Below, one piece after another: positions 15,637-23,234 of a DNA stretch of 64,000 bases. The position numbers were made by a program, and so were the translations under genes. The stretch is from JAUXEH01 sp965533275 (lineage in GTDB: Bacteria; Acidobacteriota; Aminicenantia; Aminicenantales; Aminicenantaceae), in contig CBESWG010000003.1 of the NCBI GenBank assembly GCA_965533275.1, positions 62,001 through 126,000 of the forward strand, given 5' to 3'. The stretch's first letter is position 1, and each line of letters opens with the position of its first letter. The notes under the pieces are model-generated. The model was not told the DNA's origin, searched no databases, and saw only the letters and a program-made list of their open reading frames with translations.

Positions 15637-17130
15637 TTAAAGATTTTGCATCCAGGGATCCCCGGTTGATTCCAGCCAGGGGATCAGTTCGTCCTTGAGG
15701 AGCTGATCGATCAGGGGAGAATCCGTTTCGGCCAGATTGAGAAGCTGAAATCTGTCCTCGAGGTTGCCATGCAGGACCGCTTCATCCGGCTGGTCCGGCA
15801 TGCGGCTCAACATGAGCGTATGTCGGTGGGTCCGTACACCGCGCCGGCCCCATCCAGGCTGTCCGTAGGGGATCCACAGGTAAGGCTGTGAGTTGGGGCG
15901 CTCGCCTGATCCCGTCCGGAAAAGCCCTGCACAGCTGCGTCCCTGCACATCGACGGGGACACTGTCCGCGAAACCCATGAGGTCCAAAAGCGTTGGGTAG
16001 ATGTCGGGGACGGAGAGGAGCAGGTCGTCTCTGCCTGCGTCTATCTGCCCGGGCCAGCGCAGCATGAAAGGGATACGCATGGACTCCTCATAGTGGTTGT
16101 TCTTGGATACCTGGTCGTGGATCCCCAGGCAGTTGCCGTGGTCGGAAGTGAAGAGCACGATCGTGTCCTGCTCCAGACCCTGTGCCTCAAGCGCGGCCAG
16201 GATCCGGCCGAACTGCTCGTCGACTCCCGTGGTCATGGCCAGGTAATTGCGGATGTGCTTGCGGTAGTAATCGCCCCAGCGCGTGCCCGCCGGGGGGATG
16301 TTGGGCCGGTTGCACAGCTCCTCCAGAGTTTTCTCGCCGTACCGTTCGACATAGCGGTCCGGGAGCTGGTCATAGGGCATGTGGGGGGGATTCATGGAGA
16401 CCACCAGGGCGAAGGGGCTGTCGGGATTCCGAAGCGAGCCTCCCTCGTTCCGGAGGTAGCGGATGGCCTGGTCGGCCTCGTGCTCCGGTCCCCACTGGTC
16501 CACCCAGTGGGCACCATCACGCCCGGCATCCGTCTTCCAGTACATGGGCTTCATGTGCTGGTCGTACGTGCCATAGGCATACCAGTGGTCGAATCCATGG
16601 CGGCGTTCGGGCGGACACCACTCGTTCCAGGCAAAGTCTTCGCGGTTGTTGTAGCACTCGACGTAGGGCTTGCGGGGCCCGTCCAGGTGCCACTTCCCGA
16701 TATAGCCCAGGCTGTAGCCCTTGTCCCTGAGAATGTCCGACCAGCAGTGCTCATCCTGCCTGAGCTCGTATCCGTGTTCTGTGCCGTTCGTGTTGCAGTT
16801 GGCCAGGACTCCGTTGGCATGTGGGTATTTTCCGGTCATGAACATGCCCCGGAACGGGCTGCAGACCGGATAGTTGCTCACCGCCTCGGTGAGCACCAGG
16901 CTCTCGTCCGCGAAGCGGTCCAGGATCGGCGTCAAGACCGGATCTTCCTGCATGAAGCCCTGGGAGTGGGCCCTCATCTGATCCGGGAATACGATCAAGA
17001 GATTGGGCGGTTTTTGGGATGCGGTTTTCGAACATCCCTGGAACAGGGAAGGGGCCAGCGCCGCCCCCGCGAGGGAGATTCCCGATCGCTTCAGGAACTC
17101 GCGTCGATCCAGATATGTTTTGTTACTCAT
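15637..17130 (-). CDS. Sulfatase 1, Tat-exported lipoprotein, Cys-type
   Basis: The start is taken at ATG 17130 (product 497 residues) because it places the twin-arginine signal DRREFLKRSG at residues 9-18; ATG 17151 is in frame and possible. LFQGC (Cys33) suggests a lipoprotein after Tat export. The alkaline-phosphatase fold shows the metal ligand pair D50-Q51 (VFPDQMR), the formylglycine motif C90-S-P-F-R94, GKWHLDGP, and FTSDHGNCLG. The cysteine must be oxidised to formylglycine by a maturase not encoded in this window. The insert describing the substrate pocket (WNEWCPPERRHGFDHW) is typical of S1-family carbohydrate sulfatases. It hydrolyses a sulfate ester, probably on a polysaccharide. 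Divergent from the TRAP operon. Confidence 0.92.
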   Translation of the reverse strand: MSNKTYLDRREFLKRSGISLAGAALAPSLFQGCSKTASQKPPNLLIVFPDQMRAHSQGFMQEDPVLTPILDRFADESLVLTEAVSNYPVCSPFRGMFMTGKYPHANGVLANCNTNGTEHGYELRQDEHCWSDILRDKGYSLGYIGKWHLDGPRKPYVECYNNREDFAWNEWCPPERRHGFDHWYAYGTYDQHMKPMYWKTDAGRDGAHWVDQWGPEHEADQAIRYLRNEGGSLRNPDSPFALVVSMNPPHMPYDQLPDRYVERYGEKTLEELCNRPNIPPAGTRWGDYYRKHIRNYLAMTTGVDEQFGRILAALEAQGLEQDTIVLFTSDHGNCLGIHDQVSKNNHYEESMRIPFMLRWPGQIDAGRDDLLLSVPDIYPTLLDLMGFADSVPVDVQGRSCAGLFRTGSGERPNSQPYLWIPYGQPGWGRRGVRTHRHTLMLSRMPDQPDEAVLHGNLEDRFQLLNLAETDSPLIDQLLKDELIPWLESTGDPWMQNL

Positions 17131-17192
17131 GGCAGCAGGATTATCTCCCATTCATAAGTGGAATTCAAGCCGAGCCGGCCGCATGTTCCGGT

Positions 17193-17221
17193 TTGCATTG
17201 GGGAGGGGCATTTGCTAGTAT
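17193..17221 (+). promoter_or_regulatory. Sigma70 promoter for the TRAP operon
   Basis: TTGCAT (17193-17198) and TAGTAT (17216-17221) are separated by 17 bases, with the first gene starting about 50 bases downstream. Confidence 0.45.
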
Positions 17222-17271
17222 TGAAAAGTTCCAAAACAAGGGGAAATGTTTTGAAAAATCGGAGCAGTATC

Positions 17272-18228
17272 ATGACTCGAACATGGGGAGCGTTATCTGC
17301 TCTGGCGATCTTGGTGTTATGTGTCTCCAGCCCGGGATGCAGCATGACCAAGCTGGCCGCCAGGCAGACAACGGCCGTCATGCTGCAGGCAGTGCCCACC
17401 TACGACAGGGAGAGCGACCTGGAGCTCGCCGAGCAGGCGAGCGCGAGCAACCTGAAAATGATGGAGGGCCTCCTCGAGGTCACTCCGGAGGATGCGGATC
17501 TCCTCCTCCTCACCTCCAGCAGCTTCACGCGCTATGCCTTCGGATTCATCGAGGAACAGGTGGAGATCGCGGATGAGCAGTTTGATTTCGATACCAAAAC
17601 GGCCCAGGTCAAGCGGGCTGTCGATTTTTATGAACGGGGCAAGCGATACGGGATGCGTTGGATCGCCCTGCGCCGCGCGCGGTTCCACTCCCTCGTAGAC
17701 CAGGATCTCGACACGCTGGCGGAGGCGATGCAGGAGTTCACACTGGAAGATGTCCCGGGGCTGTTCTGGACCGCTTATGCCTGGGGGAGCATCATCAGCC
17801 TGCAGCAGAACGATCCCGACCGCCTGGCCGAATTGAGTAAAGTAGAGCTGATGATGGAGCGGGTCAGGGAGCTCGATGAAACCTATTTTTTCGGCGGCCC
17901 GCATCTTTTCTACGGCGCCTTCTACGGCACCCGCTCCGAGATGCTCGGCGGCGATCCGGCACGGGCGAAGAAACACCTGGAGCGGGCCATCGAGATCACG
18001 GAAGGCAGATTCCTCATGGCCAGATATCTGCTCGCTAAGGGCTACTGTGTCCAGGCCCAGGACAGGGAGCTCTTTGAATCCACCCTGCGCGAGATCATCG
18101 CCGCCCCCCCCGATCTGTATCCGGAACAGCGCATGGCCAATGAGATCGCCAAGCGGCGGGCCGGGCGCCTGCTGGATCGTATCGACGACCTATTCTTTTC
18201 GAGCCCTCGAGCCGGGGGGTTGCGCTGA
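17272..18228 (+). CDS. TRAP transporter T-component (TatT family) lipoprotein
   Basis: ATG 17272 has GGAG seven bases upstream; the frame extends farther 5' without a credible site. The 318-residue product has a lipobox SSPGC (Cys23). Its mature part is all-helical, TPR-like (ASNLKMMEGLLEVTPEDADLLLLTSS, FYERGKRYGMRWIALRRARF, FFGGPHLFYGAFYGTRSEMLGGDPARAKKHLERAI), matching the TatT family. In Treponema pallidum the TatT protein forms a trimer that docks the TRAP substrate-binding protein and is thought to help hydrophobic ligands pass. Here it leads a complete T-P-Q-M operon, 13 bases before the P gene, which makes the assignment firm. It would be anchored in a membrane facing the periplasm. 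Confidence 0.9.
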   Translation: MTRTWGALSALAILVLCVSSPGCSMTKLAARQTTAVMLQAVPTYDRESDLELAEQASASNLKMMEGLLEVTPEDADLLLLTSSSFTRYAFGFIEEQVEIADEQFDFDTKTAQVKRAVDFYERGKRYGMRWIALRRARFHSLVDQDLDTLAEAMQEFTLEDVPGLFWTAYAWGSIISLQQNDPDRLAELSKVELMMERVRELDETYFFGGPHLFYGAFYGTRSEMLGGDPARAKKHLERAIEITEGRFLMARYLLAKGYCVQAQDRELFESTLREIIAAPPDLYPEQRMANEIAKRRAGRLLDRIDDLFFSSPRAGGLR

Positions 18229-18241
18229 TTGGAGAAAACGA

Positions 18242-19252
18242 ATGAAAGTCCCCCTGAAACGTCTGACCATTGTCTTTCTCGCAGTACTGGTGCTCAGTGC
18301 CCTGCTGCCCGCCAAGACGGTTATCAAGATGGCAACCCTGGCCCCCGCCGACTCCACCTGGGTGAACATGATGAGGCAGATGGCCAAGGAGGTAATGGAC
18401 GAGAGCGGTGGTGAGATCGAATTCAAGCTGTATCCAGGCGGCGTTCTGGGCGATGAGAGGGACATGGTGCGCCGGATGCAGATCGGGCAGATCCACGCCT
18501 GTGCCATGACATCTGTGGGGCTTTCGATCATCCAGAAAGAAGCCCTGATCTTCCAGCTCCCCCTCATGTTCGACAATTACGCAGAGCTCGACTATGCCCG
18601 CGATAAGCTGCTGGGGAGAATGGAAAAAGCCTTTGCGGAGAGCGGATATGTGCTCCTCGGCTGGGGAGACGTGGGGCCGGCCTACCTGTTTTCGCGGAAG
18701 AGGATCCAGAAAAAAGAAGACCTGAAGAGCAGAAAGGTCTGGGGATGGGTGGATGACCAGATCGCCATGGCCCTGTACAAGGAGGCCGGCATCACCCCCA
18801 TACCGCTCTCCATCTCAGAGGTCCTGACCTCACTCCAGACCGGAGTGATCGATACCGTTCCCTCGACACCGCTCGCGTGTGTGGCCCTGCAGTGGTTCAA
18901 CCGGCTGGACTACATGATCGACCTGCCCCTGTCGGTCAGTGTGGGCGCCACCGTGGTCACCAAGAAGAGCTTCGATCGCATGAGTCCCGAATCCCAGCAG
19001 ATCCTGGTCCGGGTGGCCAAGAAATATCACCAGGCTCTGGCACAGAAGATCCGGGATGAGAACGACCGATCCCTGACAACGCTCAAAAATCAAGGGATCG
19101 AAATGGTCCCAGTTTCCGAGGACACCAAGCAGGATTGGGAGACGATCGCCCTGGGAGTCAGAAAAACCCTCGTGGGCCGGCTGTATTCGCAGGAACTGCT
19201 CGATGAGCTCATCCGCCTGGTTGAGGAATACCGCTCAGGTGTCAAAAAATGA
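18242..19252 (+). CDS. dctP: TRAP transporter substrate-binding protein (DctP family)
   Basis: ATG 18242 follows GGAG by seven bases. The product is 336 residues with a signal peptide ending near LLPA-K. DctP hallmarks are VIKMATLAPADSTWVNMM at the mature N-terminus, FKLYPGGVLGDERDMVRRMQIGQI, then LKGRKVWG-like LKSRKVWGWVDDQIA, the specificity helix SEVLTSLQTGVIDTVPSTP, and a long C-terminal helix. The usual carboxylate-binding arginine of sialic-acid or C4-dicarboxylate DctP proteins is not evident in the stretch VWGWVDDQIAMALYKEAG. Together with the T-component this hints at a non-dicarboxylate, perhaps hydrophobic, ligand. Its stop overlaps the next start (ATGA at 19249). Confidence 0.92.
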   Translation: MKVPLKRLTIVFLAVLVLSALLPAKTVIKMATLAPADSTWVNMMRQMAKEVMDESGGEIEFKLYPGGVLGDERDMVRRMQIGQIHACAMTSVGLSIIQKEALIFQLPLMFDNYAELDYARDKLLGRMEKAFAESGYVLLGWGDVGPAYLFSRKRIQKKEDLKSRKVWGWVDDQIAMALYKEAGITPIPLSISEVLTSLQTGVIDTVPSTPLACVALQWFNRLDYMIDLPLSVSVGATVVTKKSFDRMSPESQQILVRVAKKYHQALAQKIRDENDRSLTTLKNQGIEMVPVSEDTKQDWETIALGVRKTLVGRLYSQELLDELIRLVEEYRSGVKK

Positions 19253-19743
19253 AGGCGCTCGGCTCGATCGATAGAGTCCTCTTCAGGATCGAGCTGACCC
19301 TGCTTACGGCCGTCCTGGCATCCATGGTCGGCCTCGCCTGTCTTCAGATCATACTCCGCAACTTTTTTTCCACCGGGATCACCTCAGCGGAGATCGTGCT
19401 CCGGCATCTGACGCTGGGCCTGACTTTTCTGGGTGCGTCCCTGGCCACACGAGAGGGACGACACCTGAAGATCGATATCGTACCGCGGATCGTGTCGAAG
19501 CGGTTAAAGGGCCTGCTCGGCGTGATCACGGGGATCCTGTCGGCGACGGTGTGTGTCATCCTGGCCCGGGCGGGCTGGAATTTTGTTCAGCTCGAACAGC
19601 AGTCCCAGTCCATGTTCGTCCTGGGGATTCCGCTCTGGATCGCAAAGCTGGTCATTCCGCTGGGATTCCTGCTGATCGCGTTCCGCATCATACTCAGGAT
19701 GGTCTACCAGGCTCCGGGAGAGAAGGCCCATGACAGCGATTAA
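19249..19743 (+). CDS. dctQ: TRAP transporter small permease (DctQ family)
   Basis: The 164-residue membrane protein has four predicted helices: LLTAVLASMVGLACLQIILRN, IVLRHLTLGLTFLGASLA, LLGVITGILSATVCVILA and LVIPLGFLLIAFRIIL. ASLATREGRHLKIDIVPR after helix 2 is the DctQ signature. It couples with the DctM subunit to form the sodium-driven carrier. It starts inside the stop codon of the P gene and overlaps the M gene by 14 bases, which indicates translational coupling. Confidence 0.9.
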   Translation: MKALGSIDRVLFRIELTLLTAVLASMVGLACLQIILRNFFSTGITSAEIVLRHLTLGLTFLGASLATREGRHLKIDIVPRIVSKRLKGLLGVITGILSATVCVILARAGWNFVQLEQQSQSMFVLGIPLWIAKLVIPLGFLLIAFRIILRMVYQAPGEKAHDSD

Positions 19744-21001
19744 GTCCCTGGGGCTGCTGCTGTTCGCTCTCATGGGGGGGCCGCTCTTTGTCCTGATCGG
19801 AGCAGCCGCGATCCTGGGATTCCACCATGCCGGGATTGACCTGACCGCCATCATCATCGAGTTCAACCGCTTGACCAACAGCCCTACCCTGATCACCATC
19901 CCGCTTTTTACCTTTGCCGGGTATATCCTCGCAGAGAGCCAGGCTCCCAAGCGCCTGATCCGCCTTGCTGAGGCCTGGTTCGGGTGGATCCCCGGGGGGC
20001 TGGCCATCGTTGTGCTGGTCGCCTGCGCCTTTTTCACGACCTTCACGGGAGCCTCCGGAGTGACCATCGTCGCCCTGGGGGGATTGATGCTCCCCGTTCT
20101 CATGAAGAACTATTCCGAACGATTCTCCCTGGGGCTGATCACATCCTCTGGCAGCCTGGGGCTCCTGTTCCCTCCCAGCCTGCCCCTGATACTCTACGGC
20201 ATCGTGGCCTCGGCACCGATCGACAAGTTGTTCCTGGCTGGCATCGTTCCCGGGATGGTCCTGATCCTGGTCCTGTCGGCCTATAGCTCGGCCTGGAGCG
20301 CCAGGATCAAGGTCCCCCGGACTCCCTTTCATCTGAAGGAAGCGCTCCTGAGCCTGTGGAAGACCAAATGGGAGGCGCTCCTGCCGTTCCTGCTGCTGGC
20401 GGCCATCTACAGCGGCACGACCACCGTCGCAGAGGCCGCCACACTGGTCGTGATCTATGTCCTCATCGTGGAGATGCTGATCTATCGCGACATCAAGGTG
20501 CCCATGCTAAGCGGCATTGTCAAGGAAAGCATGGTCCTGGTGGGTGCGATCCTGATCATCCTGGGCGTAGCCCTGGGATTCACCAACTTCCTGGTGGACC
20601 AGGAAATCCCCATGAAGGCCCTGGAATTCATCCAACAGCACATTCACAGCAAAATCGTGTTCCTCCTTGCCATCAACGCCTTCCTGCTCGTGGTCGGCTG
20701 CTTGATGGATATATTTTCCGCCATCATCGTGGTCGTGCCTCTCATCTCTCCCATTGCGGTTGCCTTCGGAATCGATCCTGTCCACCTGGGGATCATCTTC
20801 CTCACGAACCTCGAGATCGGCTATCTTACTCCTCCGGTTGGGCTCAACCTGTTCATTTCCAGCCTGAAATTCGATAAGTCTATCGTGAAGCTTTATGTGT
20901 CCGTCCTGCCATTCATCGCGCTGCTCCTGCTTGCCCTGATGCTCATTACCTACATCCCGGAGCTGAGCCTCTGGCTTCCGCGTCTTTTCGGCCATCCATA
21001 A
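19730..21001 (+). CDS. dctM: TRAP transporter large permease (DctM family)
   Basis: The 423-residue protein has about 11-12 hydrophobic segments and DctM signature stretches: FTFAGYILAESQAPKRLIRL, FTTFTGASGVTIVALGGLMLPVL, ITSSGSLGLLFPPSLPLILYG, and near the end NLEIGYLTPPVGLNLFI. It is the ion-coupled transport subunit of the TRAP system and works with the products of the three upstream genes. Length is normal for the family. The intergenic space after it (to 21150) holds no clear terminator. Confidence 0.93.
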   Translation: MTAIKSLGLLLFALMGGPLFVLIGAAAILGFHHAGIDLTAIIIEFNRLTNSPTLITIPLFTFAGYILAESQAPKRLIRLAEAWFGWIPGGLAIVVLVACAFFTTFTGASGVTIVALGGLMLPVLMKNYSERFSLGLITSSGSLGLLFPPSLPLILYGIVASAPIDKLFLAGIVPGMVLILVLSAYSSAWSARIKVPRTPFHLKEALLSLWKTKWEALLPFLLLAAIYSGTTTVAEAATLVVIYVLIVEMLIYRDIKVPMLSGIVKESMVLVGAILIILGVALGFTNFLVDQEIPMKALEFIQQHIHSKIVFLLAINAFLLVVGCLMDIFSAIIVVVPLISPIAVAFGIDPVHLGIIFLTNLEIGYLTPPVGLNLFISSLKFDKSIVKLYVSVLPFIALLLLALMLITYIPELSLWLPRLFGHP

Positions 21002-21149
21002 GCAATAGGAGACCGGCAGAAGTAGGGGACAGGGCAAAGAAAAAAGTGGATCCCATCACGATCGCCTTCATATTCGGGCTGAGAAGCCTGGAGGAGCTCG
21101 AGGCGGCCTTCCCAGGACAGTTATTCGATACGTTGACCACGCATTTTAA

Positions 21150-21893
21150 CTAAAACTTCTTGCTGATCCCTGCGATGAAAGAATAGTCGTCTTTCTCGAT
21201 CCCGTCTCCCACGGGTTTGCCGTCGTGGCTGTTGATAAATGTCAGCTTCACGGCCCAGCTTTTGACGATGTTCGTTATGAGGCTGGCCTCGAACTGCCAC
21301 ACGACATGCCCGAAATCCTCGAAATTGAGATTCACTTCCCACTTCTGGTTGAACTGTGCGTTTTCCGAGATGTCCCAGGTGAATTCATCGGAGATGGCCA
21401 GCGCCGCATAGGAATCCCGGTCGCCGGTATCGTAGAATCGCGTGGCGATCAGAGACAATCCGCTGGAGAGCGTGAACTTGAGGTCTTCGCGTGTCAAGAG
21501 CTTGAATCCCACTCCCAGTCCCGGCAGAAAGCGGTAATCGTAGTTTTTGAAGCGGTCCCTGATCCCTTGGACACGATAGTAGGACAGTATCCGTTCCGAA
21601 TGATTCAAATTTATGGCGGTGCCCAGCTGATAGGTCTCCTTGGTCGTGACCTGGTCTGCCTGCCCGTACAGGGCGAGGCCGCGGTTCCGCCATTCGATTT
21701 TCTCAGAAAGAATATGATCCGCAGTAAAATCGAAGGAGACATCCGTGGTGTCTGAATTCCCCCGGTTCAATGAAAGGCCCAAGGAAACATTGCCCTGCCA
21801 TCTCGGGATCTTTGCTTCCTCATCCTGTCCCTGAAGAGGGATCAGAACGAGCAGCAGGAATAGAATGCCAGTAGGTATTGACCTGTGTCTCAT
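21150..21893 (-). CDS. DUF481 (YdiY-like) outer-membrane beta-barrel protein
   Basis: ATG 21893 is preferred because CGGAG lies seven bases before it; ATG 21911 is in frame upstream. The product is 247 residues with a signal peptide ending near LQGQ-D. The mature part shows alternating beta-strands with DUF481 features: WQGNVSLGLSLNRGNSDTTDVSFD, EKIEWRNRGLALYGQADQV, YYRVQGIRDRFKNYDYRFLPGLGVGFKL and the C-terminal strand YSFIAGISKKF ending in phenylalanine. It is probably a 12-stranded barrel in the outer membrane; the function of the family is not firmly known. It is convergent with the TRAP operon. Confidence 0.85.
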   Translation of the reverse strand: MRHRSIPTGILFLLLVLIPLQGQDEEAKIPRWQGNVSLGLSLNRGNSDTTDVSFDFTADHILSEKIEWRNRGLALYGQADQVTTKETYQLGTAINLNHSERILSYYRVQGIRDRFKNYDYRFLPGLGVGFKLLTREDLKFTLSSGLSLIATRFYDTGDRDSYAALAISDEFTWDISENAQFNQKWEVNLNFEDFGHVVWQFEASLITNIVKSWAVKLTFINSHDGKPVGDGIEKDDYSFIAGISKKF

Positions 21894-21930
21894 CACTATG
21901 CTCCGATTCATGTATGATTCCGGTGTATGA

Positions 21931-22917
21931 TCAGAAATCGAAGTCCGTGCCGACCCCTAGTTCTTCGGCCTTGTTGTACACGTGAAATGCCGTCGAGATG
22001 TCCTGGATCGCGAGCCCCACGCTCTTGAAAAGGGTGATCTCCTGGTTGTCCTGGCGTGCAGAAATCTTGCCGGCGATGACATCTCCCAGAGAACCATGGA
22101 CCTGATCCCAACTCCATTCTCCGTCATTTACGGGGATGATGAAGTCTCCGGCCTCGGCTCGGCAGGCATCGACCAGGTCGCACACCACTTTAGACCTCGC
22201 CACGGTGGCGGCATCGAGCTCCCGCATGGCCGGGGCATGGGATCCGACACCGTTGATGTGCGTGCCGGGCCGGAACCAGTCTCCCTGCACGATGGGATCC
22301 TTGGCGCTCGTGATCAGCGTGACGATATCAGCTTCGCCCACGGCTTCAACGGGATCGTCGGAGATCACGATCTCGCCCCTGATGATCTCTGAAAGGGATT
22401 GGCGGAAGGCCTCCTGCTTCTCGGCCGGATCCAGCGAAAAGAGGATGAGTTTTTCAATATCGCGTGCGCAGTCGACCGCCCAGGCTTGCGTGCGAGCCAT
22501 TCCACCGGTACCAAATAGGGCATGCACTTTTGCATCTTCCCGAGCCAGCACCTTGGTGGCCAGGCCTGCCACACCCCCGGTGCGCATGGCGGTCAGGTAG
22601 CCCCCGTCCATCAGCGCGATCGGGGCCCCTGTCTTCTCGTCCAGAAGGATGATGGTCCCAAGCACGGTAGGGACATGGTATTTTGTCGGGTTGTCCTTGT
22701 AGACCGTGACGACCTTGGCTCCCAGCGCTCCCATTCCCTTCAGGTAGGCAGGCATGAAAAGGGCCAATCCCCCGTGTTCGGGAGAGGTGATGGGAGTCCG
22801 CTGGGGCATGACCGCCCGATCCTCTGCCAGGTCTAGGAAAGCCTGTTGAAGTATCTCGATCTGGTCCTTCATGTCCAGGACCTGCATCACGTCGTTTCTG
22901 GATAGCAGTTTTGTCAT
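21931..22917 (-). CDS. Ornithine cyclodeaminase / mu-crystallin family NAD(P)-dependent enzyme
   Basis: The 328-residue protein has GGGAGG upstream of ATG 22917. Family features are GAKVVTVYKDNP with substrate-binding K68, the loop MDGGYLTAMRTGGVAGLATK (R112), and the Rossmann motif FGTGGMARTQ (135-144). GVGSHAPAMREL has histidine H227 where ornithine cyclodeaminase and archaeal alanine dehydrogenase have the catalytic aspartate, so it is probably neither of those. Members reduce or oxidise imino acids or ketimines, or deaminate with cyclisation. It is transcribed divergently from the tyrosine phenol-lyase-like gene and shares a palindrome-containing intergenic region with it, which suggests a linked role in amino-acid or ketimine metabolism. 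Confidence 0.85.
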   Translation of the reverse strand: MTKLLSRNDVMQVLDMKDQIEILQQAFLDLAEDRAVMPQRTPITSPEHGGLALFMPAYLKGMGALGAKVVTVYKDNPTKYHVPTVLGTIILLDEKTGAPIALMDGGYLTAMRTGGVAGLATKVLAREDAKVHALFGTGGMARTQAWAVDCARDIEKLILFSLDPAEKQEAFRQSLSEIIRGEIVISDDPVEAVGEADIVTLITSAKDPIVQGDWFRPGTHINGVGSHAPAMRELDAATVARSKVVCDLVDACRAEAGDFIIPVNDGEWSWDQVHGSLGDVIAGKISARQDNQEITLFKSVGLAIQDISTAFHVYNKAEELGVGTDFDF

Positions 22918-23022
22918 GTCGTTCCTCCCAGTCTCATGAAATATGGACCCAATGTATCATACTCGATGTCAAAAATCATGGGACAGTTCGGTGAAAGAAT
23001 AGTTTGCGAAAAAGCCTGATTC

Positions 23023-23037
23023 CAGATATCATATCTG
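23023..23037. promoter_or_regulatory. Palindromic operator candidate A
   Basis: CAGATATCATATCTG is a perfect dyad around a single central base. It shares the core GATATCATATC with a second dyad 51 bases away, about five helical turns, so a dimeric regulator could bind both on one face of the DNA. Confidence 0.5.
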
Positions 23038-23074
23038 TACCCAAAAAATCACTCAGTACACAATGACAAAGAGC

Positions 23075-23087
23075 GGATATCATATCC
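23075..23087. promoter_or_regulatory. Palindromic operator candidate B
   Basis: GGATATCATATCC is a perfect dyad with the same core as candidate A. The regulator is unknown and not encoded next to it. Confidence 0.5.
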
Positions 23088-23234
23088 ACATGAGCATCTT
23101 CACAGCGATCTCGCACCGGATCCTGTGGAGACAAAAACCCAAGAAATTCACCTAAGACCCCCTACTTTCCGGATATCACCGGCTTTTCTTTGAGATGATA
23201 TACCAGATTTTGTGTCCAAGAAGGAGGATACTCG

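Larger units (their letters stand above)
22918..23234. other. Divergent intergenic region with paired palindromes
   Basis: No coding sequence is visible in these 317 bases. They hold two related palindromes at 23023-23037 and 23075-23087, and a partial third copy (GGATATCA, from 23166) flanked by CCGG repeats. The GGAGG of the lyase gene lies at the right end. Confidence 0.7.

Noticed and set aside
15613..15640. GGGCTTTAAGCCC hairpin after the acyl-CoA ligase
   Set aside because: The loop would be too short and the T-run is only four bases, so I do not call a terminator.
16093..17157. A plus-strand frame opposite sulfatase 1
   Set aside because: Low-complexity valine/glycine/arginine product on the back of the sulfatase motifs.
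21046..21153. A 35-codon frame from GTG after the TRAP operon (AFIFGLRSLEELEAAFPGQL)
   Set aside because: The product looks protein-like, but there is no ribosome binding site at the GTG and it runs into the end of the DUF481 gene. It may be a gene remnant; too weak to list.
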